Source of the DNA: Polaribacter sp. SA4-10
GTDB lineage: Bacteria > Bacteroidota > Bacteroidia > Flavobacteriales > Flavobacteriaceae
DNA length: 64,000 nucleotides
Direction of reading: 5' to 3'
Assembly (NCBI RefSeq): GCF_002163835.1
Contig: NZ_CP019331.1
Span: 496,001-560,000 of the forward strand
The translations under genes and the position numbers were made by a program. Numbering within the stretch: the first letter of the stretch is position 1; each line of letters starts with the position of its first letter. Shown here in pieces: positions 15,697 through 25,439 of this stretch. Under the pieces are notes generated by a model. That model saw only the letters and a list, made by a program, of their open reading frames with translations. It ran no database searches and was not told where the DNA came from.

Positions 15697-17229
15697 ATGA
15701 AAATAGAAAACATAGAAAATATAGAATTACAGTATTTAACAATTCATGATTATCAAGAGTTAAAACAAGCAATGATTGAGGTGTATTCTAATATGCAAAA
15801 TACATATTGGGAAGAATCTCAAATAGAAGCATTAATCAATAAATTTCCTGAAGGACAAGTTGTTATAAAAATTAATAACCAACTCGCAGGATGTGCTTTG
15901 TCTTTAATAGTTGATTATGATAAGTTTGATGACCATCATACTTATAAAGAGATTACAGGAGATTATACCTTTAGCACACACAGCAGTGTTGGTGATGTTT
16001 TATATGGAATAGATGTTTTTATAAAACCTGAATTTAGAGGTTTACGTTTAGGACGGAGGTTGTATGATTATAGAAAAGAATTATGTGAAAAATTGAATTT
16101 AAGAGGAATTGCCTTTGGAGGTAGAATTCCTAATTATCACAAACATTCAGATTTAATTTCACCTAAAGAATATATAGAAAAGGTAAAGCGTAAAGAAATT
16201 CAGGACCCTGTATTAAATTTTCAAATCTCTAATGATTTTCATCCATCAAAAGTGATGAAAGGCTATATAGAAGGAGATGCAGATTCTAATGACTTTGCCG
16301 TTTTATTGGAATGGGACAACGTTTATTATAAGAAAGAAACAGTAAAAGCAGTTATAAAGAAAAAAGTTGTTCGTCTAGGTTTAATACAATGGCAAATGCG
16401 TTTGTACAAAGATTTAGAAGAATTAATGCAGCAAGCAGAATATTTTGTGGATGCAGTTTCTGCTTATAGATCTGATTTTGCCTTGTTTCCAGAGTTTTTT
16501 AATGCGCCTTTAATGGCAGATAATAATCATCTTCCAGAATCTGAGGCAATTAGAGAATTGGCAAAATATACCGCTATAATTGTTCAGAAATTTTCTGAGT
16601 TGGCAATTACCTATAACATTAATATTATAACGGGTAGCATGCCAGAATTAAAAGAGGGTTTGTTATACAATGTTGGTTATTTATGCAGACGAGACGGAAC
16701 TACAGACAGATATGAAAAACTGCATGTAACGCCAGATGAAGCAAAAGTTTGGGGAATGCAAGGAGGAAATGAGTTAAAAACTTTTGATACTGATTGTGGT
16801 AAAATTGGCGTTTTAATTTGTTATGATTCAGAGTTTCCTGAATTAAGTAGAATCTTGGCAGAAGAAGGAATGGATATTTTGTTTATCCCGTTTTTAACGG
16901 ATACACAAAACGGATACTCTAGAGTTAGACATTGTGCACAAGCAAGAGCTATAGAAAATGAATGTTATGTTGCCATTGCTGGAAGTGTAGGTAATTTACC
17001 AAAAGTAAATAATATGGACATTCAGTTTGCACAATCTATAGTGTTTACACCGTGTGATTTTTCATTTCCTGCAAATGGTATAAAAGCAGAAGCAACTACA
17101 AATACAGAAATGATTTTAATTGCTGATGTAGATTTAGACTTACTAAAAGATTTAAATCAATTTGGAAGTGTACGTAACTTAAAAGATAGAAGAATAGATC
17201 TTTTTGAATTAAAAAAGATTAAAAAATAA
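15697..17229 (+). CDS. Bifunctional GNAT acetyltransferase / carbon-nitrogen hydrolase
   Basis: A 510-residue fusion. Residues about 1-175 form a GNAT acetyltransferase with the acetyl-CoA loop GLRLGRRLYDYR; residues about 225-500 form a nitrilase-superfamily amidase with the Glu-Lys-Cys triad visible as FPEFF, YEKLHVTPDE and LICYDSEFPE. Such fusions are widespread in bacteria but their substrates are poorly known. Given its place in a polyamine operon, an amide- or carbamoyl-amine substrate, such as N-carbamoylputrescine or an acetylated polyamine, is a reasonable inference only. The start is 6 bases past the agmatinase stop. Confidence 0.85.
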   Translation: MKIENIENIELQYLTIHDYQELKQAMIEVYSNMQNTYWEESQIEALINKFPEGQVVIKINNQLAGCALSLIVDYDKFDDHHTYKEITGDYTFSTHSSVGDVLYGIDVFIKPEFRGLRLGRRLYDYRKELCEKLNLRGIAFGGRIPNYHKHSDLISPKEYIEKVKRKEIQDPVLNFQISNDFHPSKVMKGYIEGDADSNDFAVLLEWDNVYYKKETVKAVIKKKVVRLGLIQWQMRLYKDLEELMQQAEYFVDAVSAYRSDFALFPEFFNAPLMADNNHLPESEAIRELAKYTAIIVQKFSELAITYNINIITGSMPELKEGLLYNVGYLCRRDGTTDRYEKLHVTPDEAKVWGMQGGNELKTFDTDCGKIGVLICYDSEFPELSRILAEEGMDILFIPFLTDTQNGYSRVRHCAQARAIENECYVAIAGSVGNLPKVNNMDIQFAQSIVFTPCDFSFPANGIKAEATTNTEMILIADVDLDLLKDLNQFGSVRNLKDRRIDLFELKKIKK

Positions 17230-17238
17230 GTGTTAAAA

Positions 17239-18207
17239 ATGAACAAACCAATTACCAATTTTATAGAAAAATATTTCCTTCACTTTAATGCCGCTAGTTT
17301 AGTAGATGCAGCAAAAGGATATGAAGTACAATTAAATAAAGGATCTAAAATGTTAGTTTCTCTAGCAGGTGCTATGAGTACTGCTGAATTAGGGAAAATT
17401 TTTGCTGAAATGATTCGTCAAGATAAAGTGCATATTATTTCTTGTACAGGTGCAAATTTAGAAGAAGATGTTATGAATTTAGTGGCACATTCTCACTACA
17501 AACGTGTTCCTAATTATAGAGATTTAACGCCTCAAGACGAATGGGATTTATTAGAAAAAGGCTTAAATAGAGTTACAGATACGTGCATACCAGAAGAAGA
17601 AGCATTTAGACGTTTGCAAAAACATATTGTAAAAATATGGAAAGATGCAGAAGCGAATAACGAGCGTTTTTTACCGCATGAATACATGTACAAATTATTA
17701 CTTTCTGGCGTTTTAGAAGAGTATTATGAAATTGATTTAAAAGATTCTTGGATGTATGCTGCTGCAGAAAAAAACCTACCAATGGTTGTTCCAGGTTGGG
17801 AAGATTCTACAATGGGTAACATTTTTGCTTCTTATGTTTTAAAAGGCGAATTGAAAGCAAGTACTGTAAAATCTGGAATTGAATACATGACTTTTTTAGC
17901 AGACTGGTATACAGATAATTCAGAAAACGGAATTGGCTTTTTCCAAATAGGAGGTGGGATTGCAGGAGATTTCCCTATCTGTGTAGTACCAATGTTATAC
18001 CAAGATATGGAAAGACCAGAAACACCTTTTTGGAGTTATTTCTGTCAGATTTCTGACTCTACAACCAGTTATGGTTCCTATTCTGGAGCAGTACCAAATG
18101 AAAAAATTACTTGGGGTAAGTTAGATATAGATACCCCTAAGTTTATTATAGAAAGTGATGCAACGATTGTTGCTCCATTACTATTTGCTTATTTATTAGA
18201 AATGTAA
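17239..18207 (+). CDS. Deoxyhypusine synthase-like protein
   Basis: The ATG at 17239 gives 322 residues; a GTG at 17230, touching the preceding stop, would add three. The NAD-binding signatures and C-terminal core match deoxyhypusine synthase: SLAGAMSTAELG, ISCTGANLEED, FFQIGGGIAGDFP and the active-site lysine in ITWGKLD (Lys294). True deoxyhypusine synthase modifies eIF5A, which bacteria lack, so the substrate must differ. Related bacterial enzymes make homospermidine or other polyamines from spermidine or putrescine. Its place behind arginine decarboxylase and agmatinase supports aminobutyl transfer in polyamine synthesis. Confidence 0.85.
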   Translation: MNKPITNFIEKYFLHFNAASLVDAAKGYEVQLNKGSKMLVSLAGAMSTAELGKIFAEMIRQDKVHIISCTGANLEEDVMNLVAHSHYKRVPNYRDLTPQDEWDLLEKGLNRVTDTCIPEEEAFRRLQKHIVKIWKDAEANNERFLPHEYMYKLLLSGVLEEYYEIDLKDSWMYAAAEKNLPMVVPGWEDSTMGNIFASYVLKGELKASTVKSGIEYMTFLADWYTDNSENGIGFFQIGGGIAGDFPICVVPMLYQDMERPETPFWSYFCQISDSTTSYGSYSGAVPNEKITWGKLDIDTPKFIIESDATIVAPLLFAYLLEM

Positions 18208-18214
18208 ATGATGA

Positions 18215-18300
18215 ATGTCATTCCGAAATGAGTTTTTTTTAACGATTGAGGATCTAAAAAAGAGTGCTCTTTGTTGATTTTTCACTCTTTTGAAATGACA
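18215..18300. repeat. REP-like imperfect palindrome inside the polyamine operon
   Basis: Ends TGTCATTCCGAAATGAG and CTCTTTTGAAATGACA are imperfect inverted complements over about 16 bases. The inner sequence (GATTGAGGATCT) resembles scattered flavobacterial intergenic palindromes. It separates the deoxyhypusine-synthase-like gene from the small acidic protein gene. Confidence 0.55.
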
Positions 18301-18319
18301 TTTAATAAAAACACAAAAA

Positions 18320-18607
18320 ATGAAAAGAGTAATCGTAGAGTACGCAAAATTGACAACTGATATATTAGATATGTTGGTAGATAAATATCCTGATGGATAT
18401 GATTATAGCGATATTATTTCCTTTAAAAATGCCAAAGGAGAAACTATAAAAGCGGTAGAAGTTAAAACTGAAGATACGGTGTATTTAGTTAAAATTAGTT
18501 TTAAGTTAGAACAAGTTATGGAAGATTATGCAGAAGATGAAGCTTCTTTTGATGACAATGCTGATTTTGATGTTAATGATTTAGAAGCTGAGGATAATGA
18601 TAAATAA
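18320..18607 (+). CDS. Small acidic protein of unknown function
   Basis: A 95-residue protein. The first 65 residues are mixed alpha-beta (MKRVIVEYAKLTTDIL, VEVKTEDTVYLVKIS) and the last 30 are almost entirely acidic (EDEASFDDNADFD). I believe similar proteins are conserved in flavobacteria beside these polyamine genes, but I do not recognise a named family. No membrane segment or catalytic motif is visible. An acidic tail could bind cationic polyamines or ribosomal proteins; that is speculation. Followed at once by a strong terminator. Confidence 0.7.
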   Translation: MKRVIVEYAKLTTDILDMLVDKYPDGYDYSDIISFKNAKGETIKAVEVKTEDTVYLVKISFKLEQVMEDYAEDEASFDDNADFDVNDLEAEDNDK

Positions 18608-18623
18608 ACGCCTTTTCTAAAAT

Positions 18624-18662
18624 AAAAAAATCTCTTTTCTTAACTGAAAAGAGATTTTTTTT
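18624..18662. terminator. Bidirectional terminator
   Basis: AAAAAATCTCTTTTC pairs with GAAAAGAGATTTTTT around a short loop (TTAACT). It lies between the convergent small acidic protein gene and the MFS gene, whose stop codon overlaps its right edge. Confidence 0.9.
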
Positions 18663-19848
18663 AAGCTTTTCCAACGGTTATTTTAATTTCTTTCCGCAAC
18701 GCTATTAAGCCAAAAATAGGACCTAAAGCCAAAATCACATAAATACTATTTGAATCTGTCAATTCTTTTATTCCATTAATTAATTGAATACTGATTATCG
18801 TTATTAAAAAACCAATGCTATTCACAATTGTAAGTGCAGTCCCTTTTATTTCTGCAGATGCATTTTGAGCGATTAGGGTTGAGAAAAGAGGTGAGTCCAT
18901 AATAACAACGAATCCCCAAAAAATAAGAAAACCAATAAATAAATTTTCAAATTCAATAGCAAAGATCAATGGAGAAATGAGACAACAACCACAGGATAAG
19001 AGTAGCGCTAAGAAAGCTATTCTTTTGGCACCTACTATTTGTGCAAGATAGCCACCAAGAACGCAAGAAAATCCTCCGATACCGATAATAATAAATGATA
19101 ATAATGGAATATTAAATTCTACTTGAGGATGTTGAATACTATATGCTTTTAGCATGATAGGTACAAATACCCAAAATGCATACAACTCCCACATATGACC
19201 AAAATAACCGAAAGCGGCAGCACGAAAATTGTAATTTTTAAATACGCTAAAAAATGCGGATAGATCTGTGCGTTTACTAGGTTTTCTGAAGGGACCATCA
19301 GGAACCATAATTACCATTAATAAGCCACCAAAAACGGCTAGGGATGAAGTTGTAATCAGTACATATTTCCATGGAAATGTATTTGTTATTTCCTTTAATA
19401 AATGTGGAAATGCAGTACCAACCACCAATGCACCAACTAAAAAGCCAAGTGATTTACCAAGACCTTTTTCATAATAATCTGCAGCTATTTTCATTCCAAC
19501 CGGGTAAATACCAGCAAGAAAAAAACCGGTAAAAAAACGTAGTGAAAGTATACTGGCAAAACTGTTGCCTTCCCATATTATGCCAACATTAAACAACGAG
19601 CCGAGTATCGCACTGATTAAAAATACTTTTGATGGAGAAAATCTGTCAGCAATTGTCAAAATAGCGAAGATTAGAGTCCCTAAAATAAATCCAAATTGTA
19701 CTGCTGAAGTTAAGTGTCCTAAAGAATTACTGTTTAGGTCAAAATTTAATACAAGATCATTCATTACACCATTACCAGCAAACCAAAGTGATGTACAACA
19801 AAACTGAGAGATTACAATTACAGGTAGTATCAACGTATACTTTTTCAT
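18661..19848 (-). CDS. MFS transporter
   Basis: A 395-residue protein with about twelve hydrophobic segments. The N-terminal half carries SQFCCTSLWFAGNGVM and the cytoplasmic loop between helices 2 and 3 reads TIADRFSPSK, the usual MFS loop A variant; a second half repeats the pattern (GGYLAQIVGAKR). The form is similar to nitrate/nitrite or cyanate-type MFS permeases (CynX/NimT group), but the substrate cannot be stated. Single gene; a 335-base spacer without recognisable features lies upstream. Confidence 0.82.
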   Translation of the reverse strand: MKKYTLILPVIVISQFCCTSLWFAGNGVMNDLVLNFDLNSNSLGHLTSAVQFGFILGTLIFAILTIADRFSPSKVFLISAILGSLFNVGIIWEGNSFASILSLRFFTGFFLAGIYPVGMKIAADYYEKGLGKSLGFLVGALVVGTAFPHLLKEITNTFPWKYVLITTSSLAVFGGLLMVIMVPDGPFRKPSKRTDLSAFFSVFKNYNFRAAAFGYFGHMWELYAFWVFVPIMLKAYSIQHPQVEFNIPLLSFIIIGIGGFSCVLGGYLAQIVGAKRIAFLALLLSCGCCLISPLIFAIEFENLFIGFLIFWGFVVIMDSPLFSTLIAQNASAEIKGTALTIVNSIGFLITIISIQLINGIKELTDSNSIYVILALGPIFGLIALRKEIKITVGKA

Positions 19849-20183
19849 TTATAGTTTTATTCAATGCTGATTGATGTCAAATTTAGTATTTATATTCATC
19901 AGGTTAAAATTTAATAAAACTCACCCATTTTATTTTTTCTTACATTATTGTTCGCAATAGAAATTAATCAGTTTTCTTACTTGAATGAATTGTACCCAAT
20001 GTTAACACTTATATGACGTCCATTTTAATTAAAACTACGAGTATCTATTGAAGTTAATTCTTTTTAATTTTTCAACATGTAGACAACCAGTTTTTATAAG
20101 ATTTTTGCGGTTGCAAAAGCAACGGTTTTTCAGACGTATAAAATCGATTATTCAATGTTTGGAAGCATATATTTTAAACTTAG
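19849..20183. other. Intergenic spacer, nothing recognised
   Basis: 335 bases between two minus-strand genes. Apart from a small dyad (GGTTGC/GCAACG near 20111-20126) I see no open frame, terminator or RNA-like structure. Confidence 0.6.
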
Positions 20184-20714
20184 TTAATTATTTTTACTTA
20201 CAATTATTGTCCCAACAATAGCACCAATAATGCCACCAACAACAGAGCTAGATATCGCGATCATTAAAGTAATAATAGAGCCTTTAGATTGTAAAGTTTG
20301 TCCATATTCCCATCCTCCCCATAATCCAAGTAAACATCCTGCTATAATTAAGCCTAAAAGCGAAAATATATTTTTAACAACTCCAATAGTAGCCTTGGAT
20401 TTATCTTGATTAGAATCGATATTAGCTGTATCTAAATCAGATTCTAATTTTTTTTTATTTGGAATTGTAATCCAGAGGATACTATAAATGATAAATCCGA
20501 TGACGAAAAATAAGGATAAAATTAACCAAAGAATACGTACTAATAATACTGAAACATCAAAATTATCTGCTAAACCTGAGCAAACACCACCAAAGACTTT
20601 TTTATTGGTACTTCTATAAAACTTTTTATTTGAATTGTATTTTTTTTGTTTTAAATCTAAATCAGATTTATTGTTCGATATTAATTCAATATCATCTTTG
20701 TTTTGGTTATTCAT
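20184..20714 (-). CDS. PspC-domain membrane protein
   Basis: A 176-residue protein. Residues 30-90 are a PspC domain: KVFGGVCSGLADNFDVSVLLVRILW, then a transmembrane segment ending ITIPNK. Two more hydrophobic segments follow (about 115-135 and 145-175, glycine-rich). PspC proteins sense inner-membrane stress in the phage-shock response; in Bacteroidetes they often occur alone as here, so the role is inferred. Cytoplasmic N-terminus is polar and short. Confidence 0.82.
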   Translation of the reverse strand: MNNQNKDDIELISNNKSDLDLKQKKYNSNKKFYRSTNKKVFGGVCSGLADNFDVSVLLVRILWLILSLFFVIGFIIYSILWITIPNKKKLESDLDTANIDSNQDKSKATIGVVKNIFSLLGLIIAGCLLGLWGGWEYGQTLQSKGSIITLMIAISSSVVGGIIGAIVGTIIVSKNN

Positions 20715-20867
20715 TTAAGGTTTTGTTTTATTAAGTACAAATTAAGACAATTATGCTTCATTTTAATAAGGAATGAATCTCAGCACAAGTAACTTATAAT
20801 CGGCGTTAGCCAAGTTAGCTTTTTTTTTAGAAATAAAATATAGCGCATAAGCAACTCTTTATTAACT

Positions 20868-20898
20868 AAAAAAGCTTCACAGTTTTGTGAAGCTTTTT
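20868..20898. terminator. Intrinsic terminator downstream of fumarylacetoacetase
   Basis: AAAAAAGCTTCAC pairs with GTGAAGCTTTTT around AGTTTT. It ends the minus-strand fahA transcript and could also work on the plus strand. Confidence 0.85.
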
Positions 20899-20954
20899 AT
20901 ATATTATTTTAATTTTACTGAAACAGGTTCATTATAAGTTAAAGAATGATAATG

Positions 20955-22235
20955 TTATTCTTTTGCAGGTAAAATTTTACCAACACATTCTCCAAAACCG
21001 ATTCTTACTTTTTCATTTTTACAATGAGCACGCATAATTACAGTATCGTTATCGTTTATAAATTTACGTTCTGTACCATCTTTTAACTTTATTGGGTTTT
21101 GTCCCCGCCAAGTAAGTTCTAACATAGAACCATAACTATCTTTTGTTGGTCCAGAAATTGTTCCACTTCCCATCATATCTCCAGCTTCAACAGGGCAACC
21201 ATTAACAGTATGATGTGCTAATTGTTGTGCCATTGTCCAATACATATATTTAAAGTTAGAATTTGCAACTACAGTTTCTTCGCCATTTTCTGGTTTAATC
21301 CCCACTTGTAATTTAATATCATAACTTCCTTTTCCTTCTTGTTTTAAATAAGGTAAAGGTTCGTGAACTTGTTTTGGATTATCAACTCTAAAAGGCTCTA
21401 AAGCATCTAAAGTTACAATCCAAGGAGAAATAGTAGAAGCAAAGCTCTTTCCTAAAAATGGGCCTAAAGGCACATATTCCCAACCTTGAATATCTCTTGC
21501 AGACCAATCGTTAAATTGAACCAATCCAAAAATATACTCTTCTGCTTCTTTAATAGGAATTCTTTCTCCTAAAACATTTGCATCTGTAGTTATAAATGCC
21601 ATTTCTAGCTCAAAATCTAATAATTTGCTTGGTCCAAAATTTGGAGTAGTAGCACCTTCAGAAGGTTTTGTTTGTCCATAAGGTCTTCTAACTGGTGTTC
21701 CAGAAGGAATAATAGAAGAACTTCTACCATGATAACCTATAGGAATGTGTAACCAATTTGGCAATAACGCATTTTCTGGATCTCTAAATAATGAACCTAC
21801 ATTTGTAGCGTGTTCTTTACTTGCATAAAAATCTGTATAATCACCAATGGAAACAGGTAAAAGCATTTCTACTTCATCAACTCTAAAGATTATGTTTTCT
21901 TTATGCTTTGCATTGTTACGTAATTTTCCATTATTTGCATCAAAAACATCTGCAATTCTATTTCTTACTAATCGCCATGTTTTTCTACCATCAGCAATAA
22001 AATCATTTAAATTGTCTTGCAAAAAAATATCGTCTGTAAGAGGAATGCCTTCAAAATAGCCTAATTGATGGAAAGCACCTAAATCTATTGCAAAATCGCC
22101 AATTCTACTACCAATTGTAATAATATCATCTCTAGTAATAAAAACACCAAAGGGAATGTTTTGTATAGGAAAATCTGAGTCTTCATTAACTTTTAACCAA
22201 GATTTTCTATTCGGATCATTAGCTGTAATTATCAT
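20955..22235 (-). CDS. fahA: Fumarylacetoacetase
   Basis: A 426-residue protein with the FAH layout: N-terminal SH3-like domain (1-115) and C-terminal hydrolase domain. Visible signatures include PIGYHGRSSS, the metal-binding ELEMAFI, NDWSARDIQGWEYVPLGPF and GDMMGSGTISGP. It cleaves fumarylacetoacetate to fumarate and acetoacetate, the last step of tyrosine degradation. Length and start are normal. The next gene, glyA, is divergent with a shared control region of 195 bases. Confidence 0.96.
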   Translation of the reverse strand: MIITANDPNRKSWLKVNEDSDFPIQNIPFGVFITRDDIITIGSRIGDFAIDLGAFHQLGYFEGIPLTDDIFLQDNLNDFIADGRKTWRLVRNRIADVFDANNGKLRNNAKHKENIIFRVDEVEMLLPVSIGDYTDFYASKEHATNVGSLFRDPENALLPNWLHIPIGYHGRSSSIIPSGTPVRRPYGQTKPSEGATTPNFGPSKLLDFELEMAFITTDANVLGERIPIKEAEEYIFGLVQFNDWSARDIQGWEYVPLGPFLGKSFASTISPWIVTLDALEPFRVDNPKQVHEPLPYLKQEGKGSYDIKLQVGIKPENGEETVVANSNFKYMYWTMAQQLAHHTVNGCPVEAGDMMGSGTISGPTKDSYGSMLELTWRGQNPIKLKDGTERKFINDNDTVIMRAHCKNEKVRIGFGECVGKILPAKE

Positions 22236-22375
22236 TCTATTTTATTTTAATATTCATCAAACCTACACATTTTTTTTTCATTTCAAAATAAAAAAATCAA
22301 GAAAAATATAATTTTAACATCACTTTTTTCTTAATAATACAATTCTAACTTGAATCTTTAAAATATTGTTAAAAC

Positions 22376-22409
22376 TTGTTTTTTCAGAAACTGATTTTTG
22401 TTACTTTTG
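22376..22409 (+). promoter_or_regulatory. Promoter of glyA
   Basis: TTG (22376-22378) and TACTTTTG (22402-22409), spaced 23 bases, fit the flavobacterial consensus. Its position inside a longer possible frame that opens at 22398 shows that translation really begins at the ATG at 22431. Confidence 0.7.
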
Positions 22410-22430
22410 TTTTTTATAAAAAACAACAAA

Positions 22431-23705
22431 ATGCAACTAGATAATCAAATTTTTGACCTTATAGAGGAAGAAAAAGAAAGACAACTTAATGGTTTAGAGT
22501 TAATTGCTTCAGAAAACTTTGTAAGTGATCAAGTAATGAGAGCTCAAGGTTCTATTTTAACAAATAAATATGCGGAAGGATATCCTGGTAAAAGATATTA
22601 TGGAGGATGTGAAATTGTTGATATTGTTGAACAAATAGCTATTGATAGAGCAAAAGAATTATTTGGTGCAGAATATGTAAATGTTCAGCCTCATTCTGGT
22701 TCTCAAGCAAACACAGCTGTATTTGCTGCTTGTTTAAATCCTGGAGATACAGTTTTAGGTTTCGATTTATCTCATGGAGGACACTTAACGCACGGTTCTC
22801 CTGTAAATTTTTCAGGTAAATTATACAATCCTGTTTTTTATGGAGTTGTTAAAGAAACGGGAAGAATTGATTATAATCATGTAGCGCAGCAAGCTAAAGA
22901 GCACAAGCCAAAATTAATTATTGCGGGTGCTTCTGCATATTCTAGAGATATAGATTTTGAAAAATTTAGAGAAATTGCAGATAGTGTTGGAGCAATTTTA
23001 ATGGCAGATATTTCTCATCCTGCTGGTTTAATTGCGAAAGGAATTTTAAATGATCCTTTACCTCATTGTCATATTGTTACTTCAACTACGCATAAAACGT
23101 TACGTGGACCAAGAGGTGGAATTATTATGATTGGAAAAGATTTTGACAATCCTTTTGGACAAAAATTAAAGAATGGAAATCTTAAAAAGATGTCTACTTT
23201 AATTAACTCTTCTGTCTTCCCTGGAAATCAAGGAGGCCCTTTAGAGCATGTTATTGCTGCTAAAGCAATTGCTTTTGGAGAAGCGTTAACAGATGAGTTT
23301 TTAGATTATCAAATACAAGTAAAAGAAAATGCAGCAGCAATGGCTAAAGCATTTTTAGCTAGAGGTTATGATATTATTTCTGGAGGAACAGATAACCACT
23401 GTATGTTAATTGATTTACGTAATAAAAATATTTCTGGAAAAGATGCAGAAATCACATTAGGTAAAGCAGATATTACAGTAAATAAAAACATGGTTCCTTT
23501 TGATGATAAATCTCCATTTGTTACTTCTGGTATTCGTGTAGGAACTGCTGCAATTACAACACGTGGTTTAAAAGAAGAAGACATGGAACAAGTAGTTGCT
23601 TTTATTGATGAAGCAATTATGAATGCAGATAAGGAAACAGTTTTAGAAAATATATCAGAACAAGTATCAGAAATGATGCGTTATAGAAGATTGTTTGTAA
23701 TGTAA
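22431..23705 (+). CDS. glyA: Serine hydroxymethyltransferase
   Basis: With the ATG at 22431 the protein is 424 residues ([15 protein letters not shown]), normal for the family; an in-frame ATG at 22398 would place the minus-7 promoter box inside the coding region and adds an atypical hydrophobic leader, so I rejected it. Signatures: [21 protein letters not shown], the PLP lysine in [15 protein letters not shown], and [10 protein letters not shown]. The enzyme interconverts serine and glycine with tetrahydrofolate, supplying one-carbon units. Followed by a strong terminator. Confidence 0.97.
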   Translation: MQLDNQIFDLIEEEKERQLNGLELIASENFVSDQVMRAQGSILTNKYAEGYPGKRYYGGCEIVDIVEQIAIDRAKELFGAEYVNVQPHSGSQANTAVFAACLNPGDTVLGFDLSHGGHLTHGSPVNFSGKLYNPVFYGVVKETGRIDYNHVAQQAKEHKPKLIIAGASAYSRDIDFEKFREIADSVGAILMADISHPAGLIAKGILNDPLPHCHIVTSTTHKTLRGPRGGIIMIGKDFDNPFGQKLKNGNLKKMSTLINSSVFPGNQGGPLEHVIAAKAIAFGEALTDEFLDYQIQVKENAAAMAKAFLARGYDIISGGTDNHCMLIDLRNKNISGKDAEITLGKADITVNKNMVPFDDKSPFVTSGIRVGTAAITTRGLKEEDMEQVVAFIDEAIMNADKETVLENISEQVSEMMRYRRLFVM

Positions 23706-23727
23706 GCAACCTTTATAAGGTTATTTT

Positions 23728-23762
23728 TAAAAAGCATCAAGTTAATACTTGATGCTTTTTTT
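23728..23762 (+). terminator. Intrinsic terminator after glyA
   Basis: AAAAAGCATCAAG pairs with CTTGATGCTTTTT around TTAATA; T-run follows. Confidence 0.92.
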
Positions 23763-24070
23763 ATGCGAAAATTATTCTTGTAGTATGATTTGTGATAGTT
23801 AAAAGCGTTTTTTTTCGTATTTATCTAATTGTCAATATTTAAACTATGGGTTCTCTCAATATGTAATAGCAATAAATTTACTAAAAGAGCGTAAAAATTT
23901 TGTCGGTTATCTATTAAATGATAGTGAGAAATTTAGTTTATGATGAACAATAATTTGTTCGGAAAAGACATTATAACGAATTAGGAGCCCAAAAATAATT
24001 ATGTGTTTTAGATAAGAATAATAAACCCTATTTTACAAAAAGAAACAAAAAAATAATCAGTTTTGTTTCA
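23763..24070. other. Intergenic spacer, nothing recognised
   Basis: About 308 bases between the glyA terminator and the stop of rmuC. No frame, hairpin with T-run, or repeat copy seen. Confidence 0.6.
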
Positions 24071-25396
24071 TTAATCTTCATTTTTGGCTCTTTCTATAAT
24101 ATTTTCTGGTAAAGATTTTTTTGCTTTTGCACCCATTTTCTTTAACTTTTCTACACTTGTAATAAGGTTTCCTTTTCCTTCAACAAGTTTATTCATTGCT
24201 AAATTATAATCTGTTTTTGAAGCGTCAATTTTTTTACCAACTCCTATTAAGTCAGCTAAAAGACCATGAAACTTATCATACAAAGCACCTGCTTGTCTAG
24301 CAATTTCAATTGCATTTTTTTGTTGTTTCTCGTTATTCCACATGGTATCTATTGTACGTAAAGTAGCCAAAAGGGTAGAAGGTGTAACAATTACAATGTT
24401 TTTCTCAAAAGCTTTATTATACAAACTATTATCTGTATTAATTGCTACAGCAAATGCAGGTTCAATAGGTATAAATAGCAATACAAAATCTGGAGATTCT
24501 ATTTTATAAATATCTTCATATTTCTTTTCACTTAATTGCTCTACATGACGTCTTAAAGAAGCTATATGTTCTTTCAGAAAACGTTCTTTTAAAATAGCAT
24601 CATCTGCATTTACAAATTGCTCATAAGCAGTTAAAGAAACTTTAGAATCTACAATCATTTTTTTGTTGTCTGGCAAATGAATTACAACATCTGGCAAAAC
24701 ACGTTTACCTTCATCATTTGTAAAACTTTGTTGCACAAAATACTCTCTATCTTTCTCTAAGCCAGACTTTTCTAAAACTCTTTCTAAAACTAATTCACCC
24801 CAATTACCTTGTGTCTTACTATCTCCTTTTAAGGCTTTTGTTAGGTTGATAGTTTCTTTACTCATTTGGATGTTCAACTCTTTTAATCCAATAATTTGCT
24901 GACGTAAAGCGGCATGGTAATCAATACTTTCTTTATGTGTTTTATCTACTTTATCTTCAAAAACCTTAATTTTTTCTTGTAGAGGATTTAAAATAGTATT
25001 CATGTTTACTTTATTCTGCTCTGTAAATTTGCTAGATTTTTCATCTAGAATTTTGTTGGCTAAATTTTCAAATTCTTTTGTAAATTTTTCTTGTAATTTT
25101 TCAACTTCACCTTTATTTTCCTCCAACTTTAGTTGCAAATTTTTTAAATCTGAATCTTGCCTGGTATTTACATTACTAAGCTGTTCTTTTTCTTGTTGAA
25201 TAGATTTTAGCTCTCTTTGTAATTCTATAATGTTATTATCGGCAATTTCTTTAGATTGAAGCAATAAAGAACTGCGTTCTTCTAAAGTAGCTTTTTCTTT
25301 TTCTGAATTTAATTTAGTAAGCAACTTGCCTATAAATAAGCCAATTACACCAAATAAAATGGCAATAAGTAAGTAAATAATCAAATCGTTCATCAT
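24071..25396 (-). CDS. rmuC: RmuC family DNA recombination protein
   Basis: A 441-residue protein: an N-terminal membrane segment (about 4-25), a coiled coil rich in E, K, Q and L (about 30-140) and the RmuC domain (about 150-420) with GNWGELVLERVLEKSGL, VLPDVVIHLPDNKKMIVDSKVSL and FVLLFIPIEPAF. The DxK-type core is PD-(D/E)XK nuclease-like. RmuC limits inversions at short inverted repeats in E. coli; mechanism is not well established. Divergent from the acyltransferase gene with a 43-base gap. Confidence 0.93.
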   Translation of the reverse strand: MMNDLIIYLLIAILFGVIGLFIGKLLTKLNSEKEKATLEERSSLLLQSKEIADNNIIELQRELKSIQQEKEQLSNVNTRQDSDLKNLQLKLEENKGEVEKLQEKFTKEFENLANKILDEKSSKFTEQNKVNMNTILNPLQEKIKVFEDKVDKTHKESIDYHAALRQQIIGLKELNIQMSKETINLTKALKGDSKTQGNWGELVLERVLEKSGLEKDREYFVQQSFTNDEGKRVLPDVVIHLPDNKKMIVDSKVSLTAYEQFVNADDAILKERFLKEHIASLRRHVEQLSEKKYEDIYKIESPDFVLLFIPIEPAFAVAINTDNSLYNKAFEKNIVIVTPSTLLATLRTIDTMWNNEKQQKNAIEIARQAGALYDKFHGLLADLIGVGKKIDASKTDYNLAMNKLVEGKGNLITSVEKLKKMGAKAKKSLPENIIERAKNED

Positions 25397-25439
25397 ATCA
25401 AATTATAAGTCCTTAAATTTATCACTTTTAAAACACAAC

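Noticed and set aside
22398..22430. Longer glyA reading frame starting with [11 protein letters not shown]
   Set aside because: It would place the TACTTTTG promoter box inside the coding sequence and adds residues unlike SHMT; the ATG at 22431 gives the normal length.
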